Source: Lates calcarifer (taxonomy: Eukaryota; Chordata; Actinopteri; Centropomidae). From it: a stretch of DNA of 64,000 bases. Position numbers and translations under genes: made by a program. The stretch spans positions 19,278,749-19,342,748 of the forward strand of contig NC_066838.1 in NCBI RefSeq assembly GCF_001640805.2, in the 5' to 3' direction. Below, piece after piece: positions 29,266 through 41,040 of this stretch (within the stretch, counting starts at the first letter, position 1; each line of letters begins with the position of its first letter). The notes below the pieces were generated by a model. The model did not search any database. It worked only from the letters and a program-made list of their open reading frames with translations, and had not been told where the DNA came from.

Positions 29266-29495
29266 AGAGACACAACTAAAATGAGACACTAAAAACCCAG
29301 AGATGCCACGCATACACAACTATAATGAAATGCAAAGACTACAAACAGATGCAAAATTAGCATGAAGAAATATTCAACTATCACAGAGACACAAAATCAC
29401 CACACAGATGCACAAAATGATGTAAAACCACCACAAAAATCCGCAGAGCATTTACAAAGAGAAGCAAAATGTCCTCAAACGTACGCAAAAATGTC
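29266..29495. repeat. Degenerate minisatellite ('GAGACACAAAA...CCACAAA' type)
   Basis: Irregular units of about 15-20 bp built from words like AGACACTAAAA, GCAAAGACTACAAA, GAGACACAAAATCACC and AAACCACCACAAA. Similar degenerate tandem arrays are common in fish non-coding DNA. Units have drifted too far to count reliably. Confidence 0.65.
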
Positions 29496-29779
29496 CTGTA
29501 AGGACTCAAGTGCATGACTCAAAGAAGCCAACAAAAAGTACAAAACAGTGTTCACCTTTACTATGGCTGGCCAGGCAACAGGTGAGGACAAACAGGAGGT
29601 GCAGCCAGGGAGCGGGCAGTGGTTCGCAACAGGCAGGAGAACCACGCAAAAAAGGTAAAGGAGCGGGCAAAAACAGAAAGACAAAAAACACGGGTGAAGC
29701 TGGAACGCCTAGGCTAGGATGACAACCTGGAGGAGAGTAGGTAGAAATGGACCGGTACATATTCTTGGATTTAATTAGG
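29496..29779. other. Probable decayed repeat, no gene
   Basis: Contains CAAAAAGTACAAAACAGTG, ACAGGTGAGGACAAACAGGA and similar words that look like the non-coding ends of an old interspersed element. Overlapping open frames on both strands (29,506-29,760 and 29,510-29,722) are mirror artefacts of low-complexity purine-rich sequence, and no domain is visible. Confidence 0.4.
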
Positions 29780-29995
29780 GAACGACGTTTACTTAAACGG
29801 AAACACCTGTTGTGCTACGCGCACTGCCCTTTTAAAATGGCGGGGTTTACGTACCTGTCGCTGCTGATTGGGTAACACCTTTGACACAGCCACCAATCAA
29901 GAAAACACGTACCTCAACGCCCGCTGCATACCTTTTCGAAGAATTATGTCTTTCAACCCGGAAACCGCAGAAGAACGGTGCCCATCCTTTTCAAA
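29780..29995. promoter_or_regulatory. Orphan promoter-like patch (YY1, NF-Y and ETS-like words)
   Basis: Within about 215 bp there is a YY1-like AAAATGGCGGGG (about 29,835), two CCAAT-type words in opposite orientation (GATTGGGTAA at about 29,867 and CACCAATCAA at about 29,891), an ETS-like CCCGGAAACC (about 29,958) and more CpG than neighbouring DNA. This set is typical of TATA-less housekeeping promoters. No coding exon was found on either side, so a non-coding transcript, a remote first exon or a decayed element remain possible. Confidence 0.4.
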
Positions 29996-32900
29996 TTGAA
30001 TGAATGGAAAATGACAGAAACCACCACATTATGCGAGAGTTTGGCATTTGTATGACTTCTCATTATGTGATCAGATAAAACGTCAAACAAACTGCCTCCC
30101 CTGAAGCATGCAGGAGGCCTTAAATGGCCGCTGATTAATAATAATTAATACTCATATCATTACGGCTGTTGTTTAAACTCATTTTATTCAACTCATCCTG
30201 CCATTTTTCAATACACAAAGTCAGATTACTGCAATTACCACAGTGAAGTCCATACCGTCCATAAGAAACAGTCAATGCACTTAATGCACTTAATCTTTAA
30301 ATGTACTGGTTCATAAAAAAAACTGTAGGATAGTTGGTGAGATGTATGAGTGCTTAAATACAAAGTGTGAAAAATAAAAAGAAAGGATATTTTAAATGAC
30401 AGACATAAATTAGATAGTAAAATAAATATTACATTTCAAAAGGCAGAGCTGCTGTGCTTTTACTAGTTTTCACAGCTTTAAAAAGTCTGAGAAAAAAGAA
30501 GACAAGTGGAAGGGAAACATCAGCTTGAGATGTACAATATCATTAGTCATCATATAAAAAAAAACTCAGTACACAGCTAATTAAAGTAAGGTTAACAGCC
30601 AGCAATTTATAATCAAATTCAACTGAGTCATTAATTGCTGTAAACAAACTGCATAGACATCATAAAGACTGTTAGTAGTTGTAAGCCTCGCCAGTTTTTC
30701 AAACTTGAGATGTACAATATGCTTTATAATCATTATTATTATTTTCACATTTCAATGAATTTGCCGATGAAATATCAGAAAATAGTAAAAAAAAAAAAAA
30801 ATCCCAGTTATAATTTCCGATGTTCTAAGGTGGTGTCTTAAAATGTCCTGATTTGTCAGATTCTAAAACCTGAAGATACTCTGTTTACTATCGTGTATGA
30901 CAAAGCTAGTAGTAAACTACAAAGAGTTTTGGAAGGACTTAGCCACGAATCTACAAACAGCTGGTGCAGCAAGTCTGGTAAGCAGAATTCCCCCAGATGA
31001 ACCTCAACTTCACCCGCTTGGCTTCTGCAGGGATAAACTACAGAAAACTCAGTTAAAATGGGGAGTAGATTAGTTTGTCCTATAGTAACTAAATTCTCAT
31101 GAAAGACAAACACAGCCTGTCTGGGTTGACATAATTATTATAATCTCTGTGTATATTACAAATCTTTCCATCTGTATTGATCTCACTGAGAGTAAGGCAA
31201 TAGGGAATCCATTTTATGAAGCAGAGGCACTAAATAGCAACAGCAAATACTGGATGCCTGCAGAGCCCTCTGGTTTCCACAGTAACCAGGATCAAAAATA
31301 GAAACCCACACCAGCGGCCATTCAACACTGAATCCCCTGTGATAATACACGATTCCATTTATACCTTCTAATGGTGATATATTCCCATGTATAAATGCAT
31401 CTGTCCAGCTACTGTCAAAAGATGGACATCATGGTCCAATTATATGTTCACACCCCTGAATCCTTCTTTGTACTGTGAGTCCTTACAGTATGACAACTAA
31501 AACCAACGTATGACTGAAGACTAGACATGTCTAGTGTCAATACTGAATTAGCCCACACACATCTAAGTGTCCACCAGATGAACTGGACTTTGTGATTATA
31601 TGTGTGAGTGGGGGTGTAAGAGAGAGACTGTGCTAAAGCTAAAGTTCACAATGCTTCCATCTTCCATGAAAATATACAAACTTTCTTGTGTCACCATGTT
31701 ACTATGTTCAAACTATACAATATTGACAGTGATCTGTTTCAAAGATGCTTCACAGCTGTCCGTTTGCTTTTTGATAACATCAACATGCAGTCATGTTGAT
31801 GTTTTACACTTTCTCATAATCTGCCCATCTATTAGCAGAGCCAGATAAACAGGGGTGAATGCTGGACTACTAAGTGGGCCATGGCAGTATGATGATTTAA
31901 GACACAATGTAGATATAAGACCAGGTCAAGTGGCCCAGTATTTCCTCTCTGCTTGGGTGAGTGAAGGAGTTAAAGACACTTCAAAAGTTGGGTCAGGGCT
32001 AGACAATGGTGTCACAGCCTGACAGCCAGCCCCCAGCAGGGCTTTGTGATAGGTCAAAAGAACAATTAACATGAATAGTGGGCTTCCATAAGAATTAACC
32101 CAATTTTTAGCACATTTTACTGTGTATTGATACTCCCAGTGCATATATTTTTCAAGCACCTGTCACCAGACAACAGTCTTAAATGGAGGTGAAATGACTT
32201 GTAAATCAGCCCATTAGTCAGTCCAGAGAAAATGTATCAACTATTTTAATAATCATTTCATTGTTGACATAAACATAACTGATTTACTGCTTTGTCTGAT
32301 GTTAGTAAAATGACCAACTTTGAGTTTGGGGCTGGTCCTCTAACAAAATTAATTTGATGACATTACCTTGAACTTCTAATGTTTTTTTCCTCTCATAGTA
32401 CAGACAAAAGTATTAACTGATTAATCAAAAAAATAATTGTTAGTTTAATTGATAATGATAGTTGCAGCTCTGGTCACAGCATGTGATCTGTCTACTCTGA
32501 CGGTAGCAAACACATGTCTTCTCTTTCAAATCACACTTAATTGATCTTTGCTTGTTGATTATCTAATTGTGTTTCCGTGTTTTGTTTTCATTATTAAAAG
32601 CACATGGCTTTTGCACATATACAAAACAAAGCATTATTATGGTTGCCACAATCTCTACATACATCAGCTGATTTTCCCCTTAATAGTATGTAAAACATTT
32701 CCAATGGCCTCATTAAACACAGGTTTTCTGCAGTTTTCACTGAGATCTGAGTTGTCATCATTTACAACATTATCTCACTATCTCTTGTGGGTATGTGCAC
32801 ACCTCATCTCAAACCAAACCCACAGACATGGAAACACAATAATTTGGCAGCAAGCGTTGCAGGTGCTGGACTTCTCATTTTTACATCAGACTTAAATGGT

Positions 32901-33860
32901 AAACATGACAATCTTGACGAATTATGACCTGGATCATCATCAGAATCTCATTATCTTTAAGCCATAGGCCATTGGCACATATGTCCTGCAAATCTTAGTG
33001 AGACATTTTATCAGTAGAGAAAGTATCTGTTAAAATCTTTTTATACATAGGCAATTACACAATATCAGTCTGCTGGTAGGTTTTTGTGAGGTTATGGATT
33101 TTTTCCCCTTCATTTTCCTGTCATTGCATTTGTTAACATCTTTTCAAACCATTCCAAAGTTTCCCAAGCCATATCTGTCAGGCTGAACTTTGGGCAAATG
33201 TGTATAAAATAATTTACAATCTAGAAAATTTGATTTAATGGTGCAGCCATGACAACACATGAAGTTTGAATATTTCACACTAAAGTAGACATCCAGCAGA
33301 GCTGGAATGACTTGACACAAAACATATTGAGCAGAATAATATGATTTTAACAAGCTTAAAGCTATTAAATTAAAAGACTGATAGCATGACTGTGGCTTTT
33401 GGTTGTATAACAGTCAAGTGAAAGAGTTTCCTGTACTTAAGATAGGCTGCCTGACTCATCAGCTGGTTTGCAGTTTTTATCACCATCAACCAACACAGCA
33501 AGTGTGCTGCCTTCACTTGTATCGGAAAATAGAAATATCCATCAGAAAGCACATTAATAACACATAATTATGTTTCATTAACACTGCAATGTTGTGAAAT
33601 TTATGTGGTAACACTTGCCAGGAGACGGCGTTTATGCTAAAAAGGAATAAATGTCTTCCTGGGGTTAACTAATGATGGACTCTTCCACACTGTAGCTATA
33701 TGGTCATCCCGTGAGGCCGCAACTCAGCAACACAAAGAGGGGTTTATATTCATGAGCATAAATTGCCTCAAAAACTGTTTTTAAGATTAATTCTGTTTCC
33801 GTTCAAAGTAATGGAAACGCAAATGTGTGTCAAGTTGTGTGAAGTAGGATAATTGCTACT
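29996..33860. other. Gene-free AT-rich stretch
   Basis: No supportable exon. The 17-base word CTTGAGATGTACAATAT occurs twice, at about 30,522 and 30,703. A poly-A run lies at about 30,788. One MITE copy is listed separately. Open frames such as 30,856-31,113 and 32,548-32,895 translate to random-looking AT-rich proteins. Confidence 0.5.
32225..32475. repeat. Degraded teleost MITE copy
   Basis: Opens with AGAAAATGTATCAACTATTT and ATAATCATTTC, and closes TTTAATTGATAATGATAGTTGCAGCTC. The order of inner words matches the copies at 14,725 and 51,519. The terminal GTTGCAGCTC matches the TTGCAGCTC end of the 51.5-kb copy. Confidence 0.6.
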
Positions 33861-34069
33861 TAGGTGGGAAGCACTTGAAGGCAGCATCAGCACTGCAGCC
33901 GCCAACGGTGCTGCTGTCTGACGATGGTAGACTGGAAAGACGGATGGTCAGGGCCGTCCCCGTCTAACCTGAACATGCCAGTGTAACTTGATTCATGTCC
34001 GTTTGTGGTGCTGGACCAGGTTAAACGTTTATTTAGCTTTAGCCAGTCATACAACTGTGTTTTTTAATA
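33861..34069 (+). promoter_or_regulatory. ogfr: Putative ogfr promoter and 5' UTR
   Basis: A GC/CpG-richer segment directly upstream of the ogfr start codon, with GCAGCCGCCAACGG and GGCCGTCCCCGTC at about 33,895-33,965. There is no TATA box at a sensible distance. The transcription start cannot be fixed by eye. Confidence 0.4.
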
Positions 34070-37000
34070 ATGGAGGACGACTGTGTTTGTGAGTACGACT
34101 CGACCTGGGACACAGAGAGTGATGGAGACGACCCGGCCGGAGAGAGCCAGACCCGTCGGTCAAGTCAAGACAAAAACAAATCTAGTTGGACTTTAGTAAC
34201 TGTACATACCCTTCATTACTACTCAGCCAAACCGCAACTCACCTAAATTCTGTCATAGCGTGGAATATGCTGACTTCTGACTCGCTGCTTTTGCATCCGA
34301 CCAGGCGTTTGTATTATTGCCATGACTGGAAAGCTAATGTTAGCTTTATGCCTGACTGCTGCAGGCTTGCTAACTAGCCTAGCTAGCCGCTGATGTTAGC
34401 TCACTTTTGAAGGATTATAAGTCGCTTGTTGTATGTTTGTGTGTTTGTGTTGGGCTGCCTACTGTGATGACTGTCCATAGCTCGTAATTCCTAGTTAGCA
34501 TAAAAAGTAATTGATCAGCCATTTTGCGGGAGTAGGAAATTGATTAGCTTGGCCTTATGTCAACTTGTATTACGTTGTGCCAGGTTCCTGCTTTGAGATA
34601 TTACAGGTAGTGGCATCATAATGTAATGATAACACGACTTCTCAGCATTGCTTTAAATTAGGATGTATCAGCTTTGATTAATTATGCTATCCCTCCTTTT
34701 AATACAAAGGAAGCATTTGATGAGTTATTTTACTTTCACTTTTACTTGCAGTGGCACCACACGCCCAGAAACATGAGGGCAGCAAAGGACATGCAGAACT
34801 ACAGAAGAGGATACCCAGTAAGTAACAGCCAAATACTGCAACAAAGAACACCTTGTCTGTAACAACTGAGAGTGATCTATTTGTGTCTTTGTTTTGTTTG
34901 TTTGTTTTTTGACAGAATTTAACAGATGATGAGTGCTCAGAGGACAAAATGAACAATTTGCAGTTTTATCTCAATAAATTTCCCTCCGCTCCTGATGGTA
35001 ACATATTTAGACGTTCTCACAATATATTTTCTGTGTTTTGGAGAGTTGTGTGTGTGTGTATGTGTAGTTACATTCTGCTTTTCTGTCTCATTTGGCACAG
35101 ATGTCTACATTGAGTCATTTCTTAAGGAATGGAAAAATGACTACAAAAGACTGGAGAGAGTTCACTCTTACATTCAGTGGTATGTGCTACTTAAACCTTT
35201 TGGGTGTATGTTTTGTCTGTGCCCAATTTGAAGCAGCAAAGTCAATGTCATCTTATTTTTGGCATCCTCGTGACCTTGTAGTCTGAAGCGTGTTACACAC
35301 ACTCCTAAGTAGGGAGTGTGCACAAGTTATCAAATAGCAGCACATGAACGGTGTCCCAAATCCATACTAAATCTAAGCAGATTTTAAGTGAGTAGTGTGG
35401 TCACACTGGAACCTGAGTATATGCAAAATAGTATGGACACTACAAAATGCTTGAGTTTTGATTGTGCTGTTGATTTTGACACACAATGCTGTGCACAATA
35501 TAAATGAAGAAGCTTCTCACAGCTGGAAACAAATAAACTTAAGTGTGGATGGTAGTGAAACGGCTCCGAAGAGACCTTTGAAAATTTATTTGACTAAATT
35601 GGCAGTGTCACTCTGAAGACATAGTTCGATTGACGTCATACAGTGCAGCTGTTGAGATACTGCATAATGTATACAGTTAGTATGTGGTATGGAACTAGAA
35701 CACAGACAATGTATACTACAAAATTAGTATGCAGGCTAATGTGTGCCACACTGTCATGTGTGTATCTTGTTTTTAGTAATATAAAACTTAAAATAGCACA
35801 TAAGCCTCTGCTGGTTAAGTAGCCCTATTCAAGTTCATTATTCAATGTGTGTGGTGTTTTTCTGGGAAAATATTTTATGTTTGTTCTGAACAGTTGCAGG
35901 GATAGTTGACATCATCCTCATTGAATCAGAGTACAGTTTCATTAGATGTTAATTGGTTTTGTGTTGTTTCTCTCTTGAATCCTCTGCAATTGTAAGGTTG
36001 TTTCCACTGCGAGAGCCGGGGGTTAATTACATGGCTTCAGAACTCACCAAGAAGGAAATTGAGGTAAGAGGAAACAACACGTCTTTAAATGAACACTCAG
36101 CCAAACACATTATTGTGCAGAATTAGTTTTTTTCAAACTGTGACTTGCAAATTCTGGTACAACAGAAAACAACAAACAAACAAACAAATCTTGTTAGTTA
36201 TGTTGATGCTACAAAGTCATATTTGATGAGTACAAAGCCAAAATCAAATGTCATCCAGTGATCCAGACATGTCATATTAGAAAATGCCATGTTGAATCAA
36301 CCAGAAAATTGAGAAGCTGCCACAGTTTCTCTAAAATCACTTGAGTCATCGTCTGCGTAATAAGTTCTGTCCAGAAAAAGCTACAGAAGTTAAACCACCA
36401 CCACGTTAGTGCTTGTATGAAACTTACACCTTTGTTGCATGTACTGTATGTGCTCCTCAGGCCTTTAAGAAGAATGAGGATGCCAAAAGGAGACTAGTCG
36501 AGTCCTATGAACTCATGCTGGGTTTCTATGGCATCCGTTTGGTAAACAAAGAGACAGGTGAAGTGAAACGTGCAGAAAATTGGAAGGAGCGCTTTGGAAA
36601 TCTGGAGCGGTAAATATAATCTCACATAAAAGCAGCAACTTCTGTGATGTGTAGTTTTTCCTTTGTAATTTCAGCTTCAACTTTTTAATTTCTTGCAGGA
36701 ATATGCACAACAACCTGCGCATCACTCGCATCCTGAAGAGCCTCGGGGAGCTGGGATTCGAGCGCTATCAGGCCCCGCTTGTGCGCTTCTTTCTGGAAGA
36801 GACTCTGGTCAAGAAGACCCTCAGTAGTGTCAAACGCAGCGTGCTTGACTATTTCCTGTTTGCTGTGCTGGACAAGCAGAAACGTCAGGAGCTTGTACGC
36901 TATGCCTACCTTCACTTTGAGCCAAAGGATAAGTTTGTGTGGTGTCCCAGAAAGATTCAGAAACAATTCAGGAAGGCAGAGAAAAGATCTGATGCCATTG

Positions 37001-37806
37001 GGAACGGAGATGGAAAGGATGACGTGTATTCACGGGGTAAAAGCAAAGATGGAGAACCAGTTGTGCAACAGAAAGAGGATGGATTGGATAATGTTGCAAA
37101 AGCTCAGAAAGGAACTGATAAAACAGCAAATAAGGACAAAAACAAACTGTCAGAGGCATCCCCTGAGCCTAAACCAGAAGCTGAAACTGTTGGAAATGGA
37201 AACGCTGAGGCTGAATCTAATAATGAAATTTTGGGGAATGGAAATGACTCGACAGATGATGTTGATGAAATGGATCAGTCGCCCAGTCCTGACACTGTGG
37301 TGGCAAAAACCGAGCCCAGTGCGGACAGTGAACACAAATTTACCAACAACTCGAAGGATACCACCCAGGAACCAGACAACAGTATGCAAACAGATGGAGA
37401 CATAGACACTGAAAAACCACCGAAGAAGAAGAGAGAAGATAACAAGGTGCTGCCAAGCAACGGCTCTGCCGGGGACTCGGCTAGTGGGCAGATGGAAGAA
37501 AAAGCTGGTGCTAATAAAGCCACTGGTCAAATGAGCCCGTCAGTGCAAACCCCCCTTAAGACTTCAAAACATTCTCCCTCGCTTTCTTCGGGAAGGGAGG
37601 AAAAAATCCCAAGGACTGATTTTAATCAAGTGCCAGATAAAAAGGAGGAGGAAGACATGTCGGAGGAGGAAAATGTGTCGGCAACAAATGGGTCAGTGAC
37701 AAGCACCGACAAACCTGTGGATGAACAGAGAAATGGGAAGGAGTCACAGGATGTCGATATGGCATCAGACCCATTGAGCTCAGACCAAAATGTGGGGAAT
37801 TCATGA
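34070..37806 (+). CDS. ogfr: Opioid growth factor receptor
   Basis: Receptor for the opioid growth factor Met-enkephalin, which restrains cell proliferation and is linked to the nucleus. Seven coding exons close in frame: 34,070-34,195; 34,752-34,817; 34,916-34,997; 35,101-35,179; 35,997-36,063; 36,461-36,609; 36,699-37,806 (TGA), giving 558 residues. The conserved OGFr_N region spans about residues 43-282, with YNYRRGYP-like and HSYIQWLFPLREPGVN words, then YELMLGFYGIRL, NNLRITRILKSLGELGFE, APLVRFFLEETLV and KFVWCP. These match OGFR more closely than OGFRL1, and the neighbour COL9A3 agrees. The tail (283-558) is hydrophilic, rich in E, D, K, N and S, with a basic PPKKKRE nuclear-localisation-like stretch at about 430-436. 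It lacks the Pro-rich tandem repeats of human OGFR. The exon 1 donor (TTA|GTAACT) is the least certain border, but is the only one nearby that keeps frame. Confidence 0.92.
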
Positions 37807-39280
37807 ATGAACTGGATGATTGGAAGATAATAAATTAATATGAGCTTAAATGAAACTTAATATAGGGACAGAGGATGACTTAAAAAGACTTTCTGGGCCT
37901 TATTTCTACTATATTTGATGTTTAGATATTGATTCTTTACACTTTGAAGGAGTATATGGATTGGTTAATTCACCAAATGTGGGACTGGATGTGACTCAGT
38001 TTCTACATAGCCATCAGATAATATTAAAGGATAAGACTAGTGATATTCTATATTTTTGGTTTTTGTTTTGTGTTGTCTTGTTTTTTTTTTGTTTTTTTTT
38101 CAGCAGATCCCATGAAAAGACCAAAAGTGACAGTCTGTTAGCCCTGTCTGTGGCTCCAAGCTCATTGGTTCATGGTTAAGATGTGAATCTTTAAAAACAG
38201 GTCAGGAATATGTAGTTTTATTTTTTAGAAAGGCTATATAGTGTGACAGCTTGGAACCAAAGTTTAACTCAAACAGAATTAAACTGTTTTTTTTTTTTTT
38301 TGTTGGGGACTGTTTTCAGCAGGGGGAGTATGTACAGCATCAAGATGGTGTATGTGACTTTACAAAAACTGCAGTGCCCAGCTTTGTTGTAATGAAGGAA
38401 CTTGTCACCTAGTGCAACACTGAAGCTCATTTATGTGTTTAATATTTTCTGTACAACATTAGAAGGGAGCACAGAAGGAATAAGCTACAATCAGGCACGT
38501 GACTACACAGACAGCACTGGATAAATTCATTTTTGTTTTGGTCATGGGATTTCTTCACAAAAAGAAAAATATACAATATTACCAGTCTTGTCCTTTCAAG
38601 GTAGTAATGGCTAAGACTGTCAGCAACTAATATTTAATATCTACAGAATACATAAAGCACTATTATTAATGTATGTCAATGAAATGATGATTTCAGCGTT
38701 TTTAACAGCTTAATACTTTCACAATTGAACTGTTTTTTTGCACTGAGAAATAATTAATTGGAAGAGCTTTTTGTTTTTCTCTTGAGCTGTTTTTTGTGTA
38801 AGTAAAAACTACTACTTCTGTGCTGGTTTTGTGTTTCTGCTGGACCCCGCCGTTCCAATGGATTTAAGACTGAATGTCATTTAAGTTATATTTCAGTAAT
38901 GTTGCACATCTGTATGTTTTCATGCAGATTTGGGAAGTAGACTTTTGAACATCTGCCAAAAATGAGATAAGACTGGTTGATTGTACAGTGTGTATGTCTC
39001 CTCGGCAGAATTGATCAAGCTTTGGCTATAATTTAATGTCTGTTCATTTCAGATAGGTGCAGACGGTGAATATTTACAAGCCAGGGGTGGTTATATTGAT
39101 GCATCTTTTTATATTTGCACTTAATTTTGAATATTAATTGTTGAGGTTATGGTATGGTTTACATAATGAAATGGTAATAACTTTACAAAAATGCTGAACT
39201 CTTTCTATATGATTTTTTTCCCCAAGTAAATACCTGGCTGTTGACAAAGCAGAATAAAGTTATACTATTTTCTGATGCTT
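37807..39280 (+). other. ogfr: Putative ogfr 3' UTR
   Basis: Follows the TGA stop. AATAAA signals lie at about 37,828, at 39,253-39,258 and at 39,671-39,676. The 39,253 signal is the most plausible main end. Poly-T runs occur at about 38,081-38,100 and 38,287-38,301. No open frame of note is present. Confidence 0.45.
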
Positions 39281-40650
39281 TTATGGCATTAATCTGTTTA
39301 GCCAAAGTCTGAGTCCTGTTCTAATTTATTAAACTGCAGTTCTCAGGATAATACTGTCAGCTTTTGCTCCTATTCCTGAGATTCTTCTTTGATTTCCCAG
39401 TGCAGCCACATATAGTCAGAAATATTTCTCCAACAAGCGGACTGAGCCTCAGTGAAGTGGCATGACTCACAAGAAGAAAGATGTTGAACTTAGGTATCGA
39501 TGCAACACAACTTGTTCAGAACTCAGGATCAGCGTGGAGTCGACGGTGTGAGTAAGAACAGTAAAAATATATATATATATACTGTTGGAGACTGAGCTTG
39601 CTGTTTGTTACTGCATTGTCCATGCCAGCCTCTATCTATAGATCAATCCCATCCCCCTGTTTGGAATATAAATAAAATTCTTAACACATTTTGTTGGATT
39701 ATTTTTAGTTCTCCATGACAGAGAATGTAGAAATATGCATTTTGAGTCATTTTTAATCTAGATTTTGACTGTGATGGTCAGCGGACAGAAATTTAAAGCA
39801 ACATTATGTAACAATTTTATCTAAACTTAAAAATCACTTTGATGGTGCACTGACTAGGGAGGATGGCTCCTCTGTTATTCCCACACTGCACCCTGAATGC
39901 CTCTTCTTGCTCTGTGTAACTTTAATGAATGGGTACAAGCTATTTATCCATTAATGGAGAAAATAATCTGCTGATTAACTGATGATGATCGTTAGTTGCA
40001 GCCCTAGACTCGGGAGTCAATATAAGCATCATTACGAAACCTGCGATGCAGACGTACTTTTAAACCATCACACTTTACACTGCTGAAATAAATGGTTTGT
40101 GCTGAAATGGTTCTACATACTGTACAGTGCTTTAAAGAACCCCTAAAATACACTTTCAGATTAGACTGTAAAAGCCAGTGAGAGCCTAAAGATTTCATGC
40201 TGATTAAAAACCTGATTGGTTAAAGGGAAATTCCACCTATTTTACAATTCAAGGCCAGTTTAACTCTATATGAGGAGCACTACTTGGCCTATGGAAAGAC
40301 CTGCTATTGTGTAATATGCAGGGTAACTTCTGTGGCTCTTAGAAAATATCCCTGATGATGCCATAATGATGTTGTCAGGGTCATCTAAGCTTGGGCTTGC
40401 AACCAGGAGGGTGCCTAATTAAAATATGCTGTCGAGTTGCGTCATGGGAAATGTAGGATCCAGCATTTTTGGAGCTTGGCCCAAACCAGGGACCAAACAT
40501 CAGGATACTTCAGCCTCTGCCGCCTCAGTTTTGTCCACTCTTTTAAAAAATCAGTCTCTTGTGAAGAACTAAACTTCAAGGACTAATTTGGTGGAATTCT
40601 CCTTTAAATCAGTGACCTACATGGTACCACTAAAGAGCCCAGAAAGACCT
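39281..40650. other. Intergenic DNA between ogfr and col9a3
   Basis: Contains a TA microsatellite at about 39,567-39,582, the AATAAA at 39,671 and a MITE tail (39,945-40,008, ending CGTTAGTTGCAGCCCT). No gene seen. Confidence 0.5.
39945..40008. repeat. 3' fragment of the teleost MITE family
   Basis: Reads CATTAATGGAGAAAATAATC then GATTAACTGATGATGATCG and GTTGCAGCCCTAG, the right-end words of the copies at 32.2 and 51.5 kb. The left part is missing. Confidence 0.5.
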
Positions 40651-41040
40651 CAAAATGTTCTACCTTGCAGACATGGAGGATTTGTGTTTTAGGTCACCTT
40701 GTAATTGGCCGAAGCACTAACCCGTGCATATTTTTAAACATTTTTAGCTCAGCCCACTTTCTCGCTGTCCGAAATGGTCTCCCCTCTCCTTGCTGCCTCC
40801 CTTACCAGTCCCACACCTCCTCACCCCCCCTCGTCCCTTGTACACAGTGCGCCAGATTGAGTTCAGCCCCTTCGGCTGGAGGCTCGGGTTTATCTGGAAC
40901 CAAAGAGAAAGCCATTCAGGAGCTGTGCGCCGTGAGGTGAAGGAAGGCTCCGTTGCGGACGCTGGGGGGGAGCGAGAGAGGACCGGGAACCGGGGATTTG
41001 ACCTTTTCCGCATAAACTCGGGTTTGTGAACGGGGGAGCC
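40651..41040 (+). promoter_or_regulatory. col9a3: Putative col9a3 promoter and 5' UTR
   Basis: About 40,770-41,040 is pyrimidine- and GC-rich, with CACCTCCTCACCCCCC at about 40,807-40,823, ACCAAAGAGAAAGCCATTC at about 40,900 (only loosely SOX-like) and a GGGGGGG run at about 40,963. The start codon context GGGGGAGCCATGG is a strong Kozak match. No TATA box was seen near a probable start. Confidence 0.45.

Noticed and set aside
30522..30719. Repeated 17-base word CTTGAGATGTACAATAT as a CRISPR-like or tandem array
   Set aside because: Only two copies, in vertebrate DNA, without regular spacing.
36779..37530. Alternative-frame proteins of 126-208 residues over ogfr exon 7 on both strands
   Set aside because: Frame shadows of a purine-rich exon. 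Only the frame giving NNLRITRILKSLGELGFE matches a family.
34070..37806. OGFRL1 as the identity of the receptor gene
   Set aside because: Core words ELMLGFYGIRL and APLVRFFLEETLV match OGFR, and the neighbours col9a3 and tcfl5 match the human OGFR locus.
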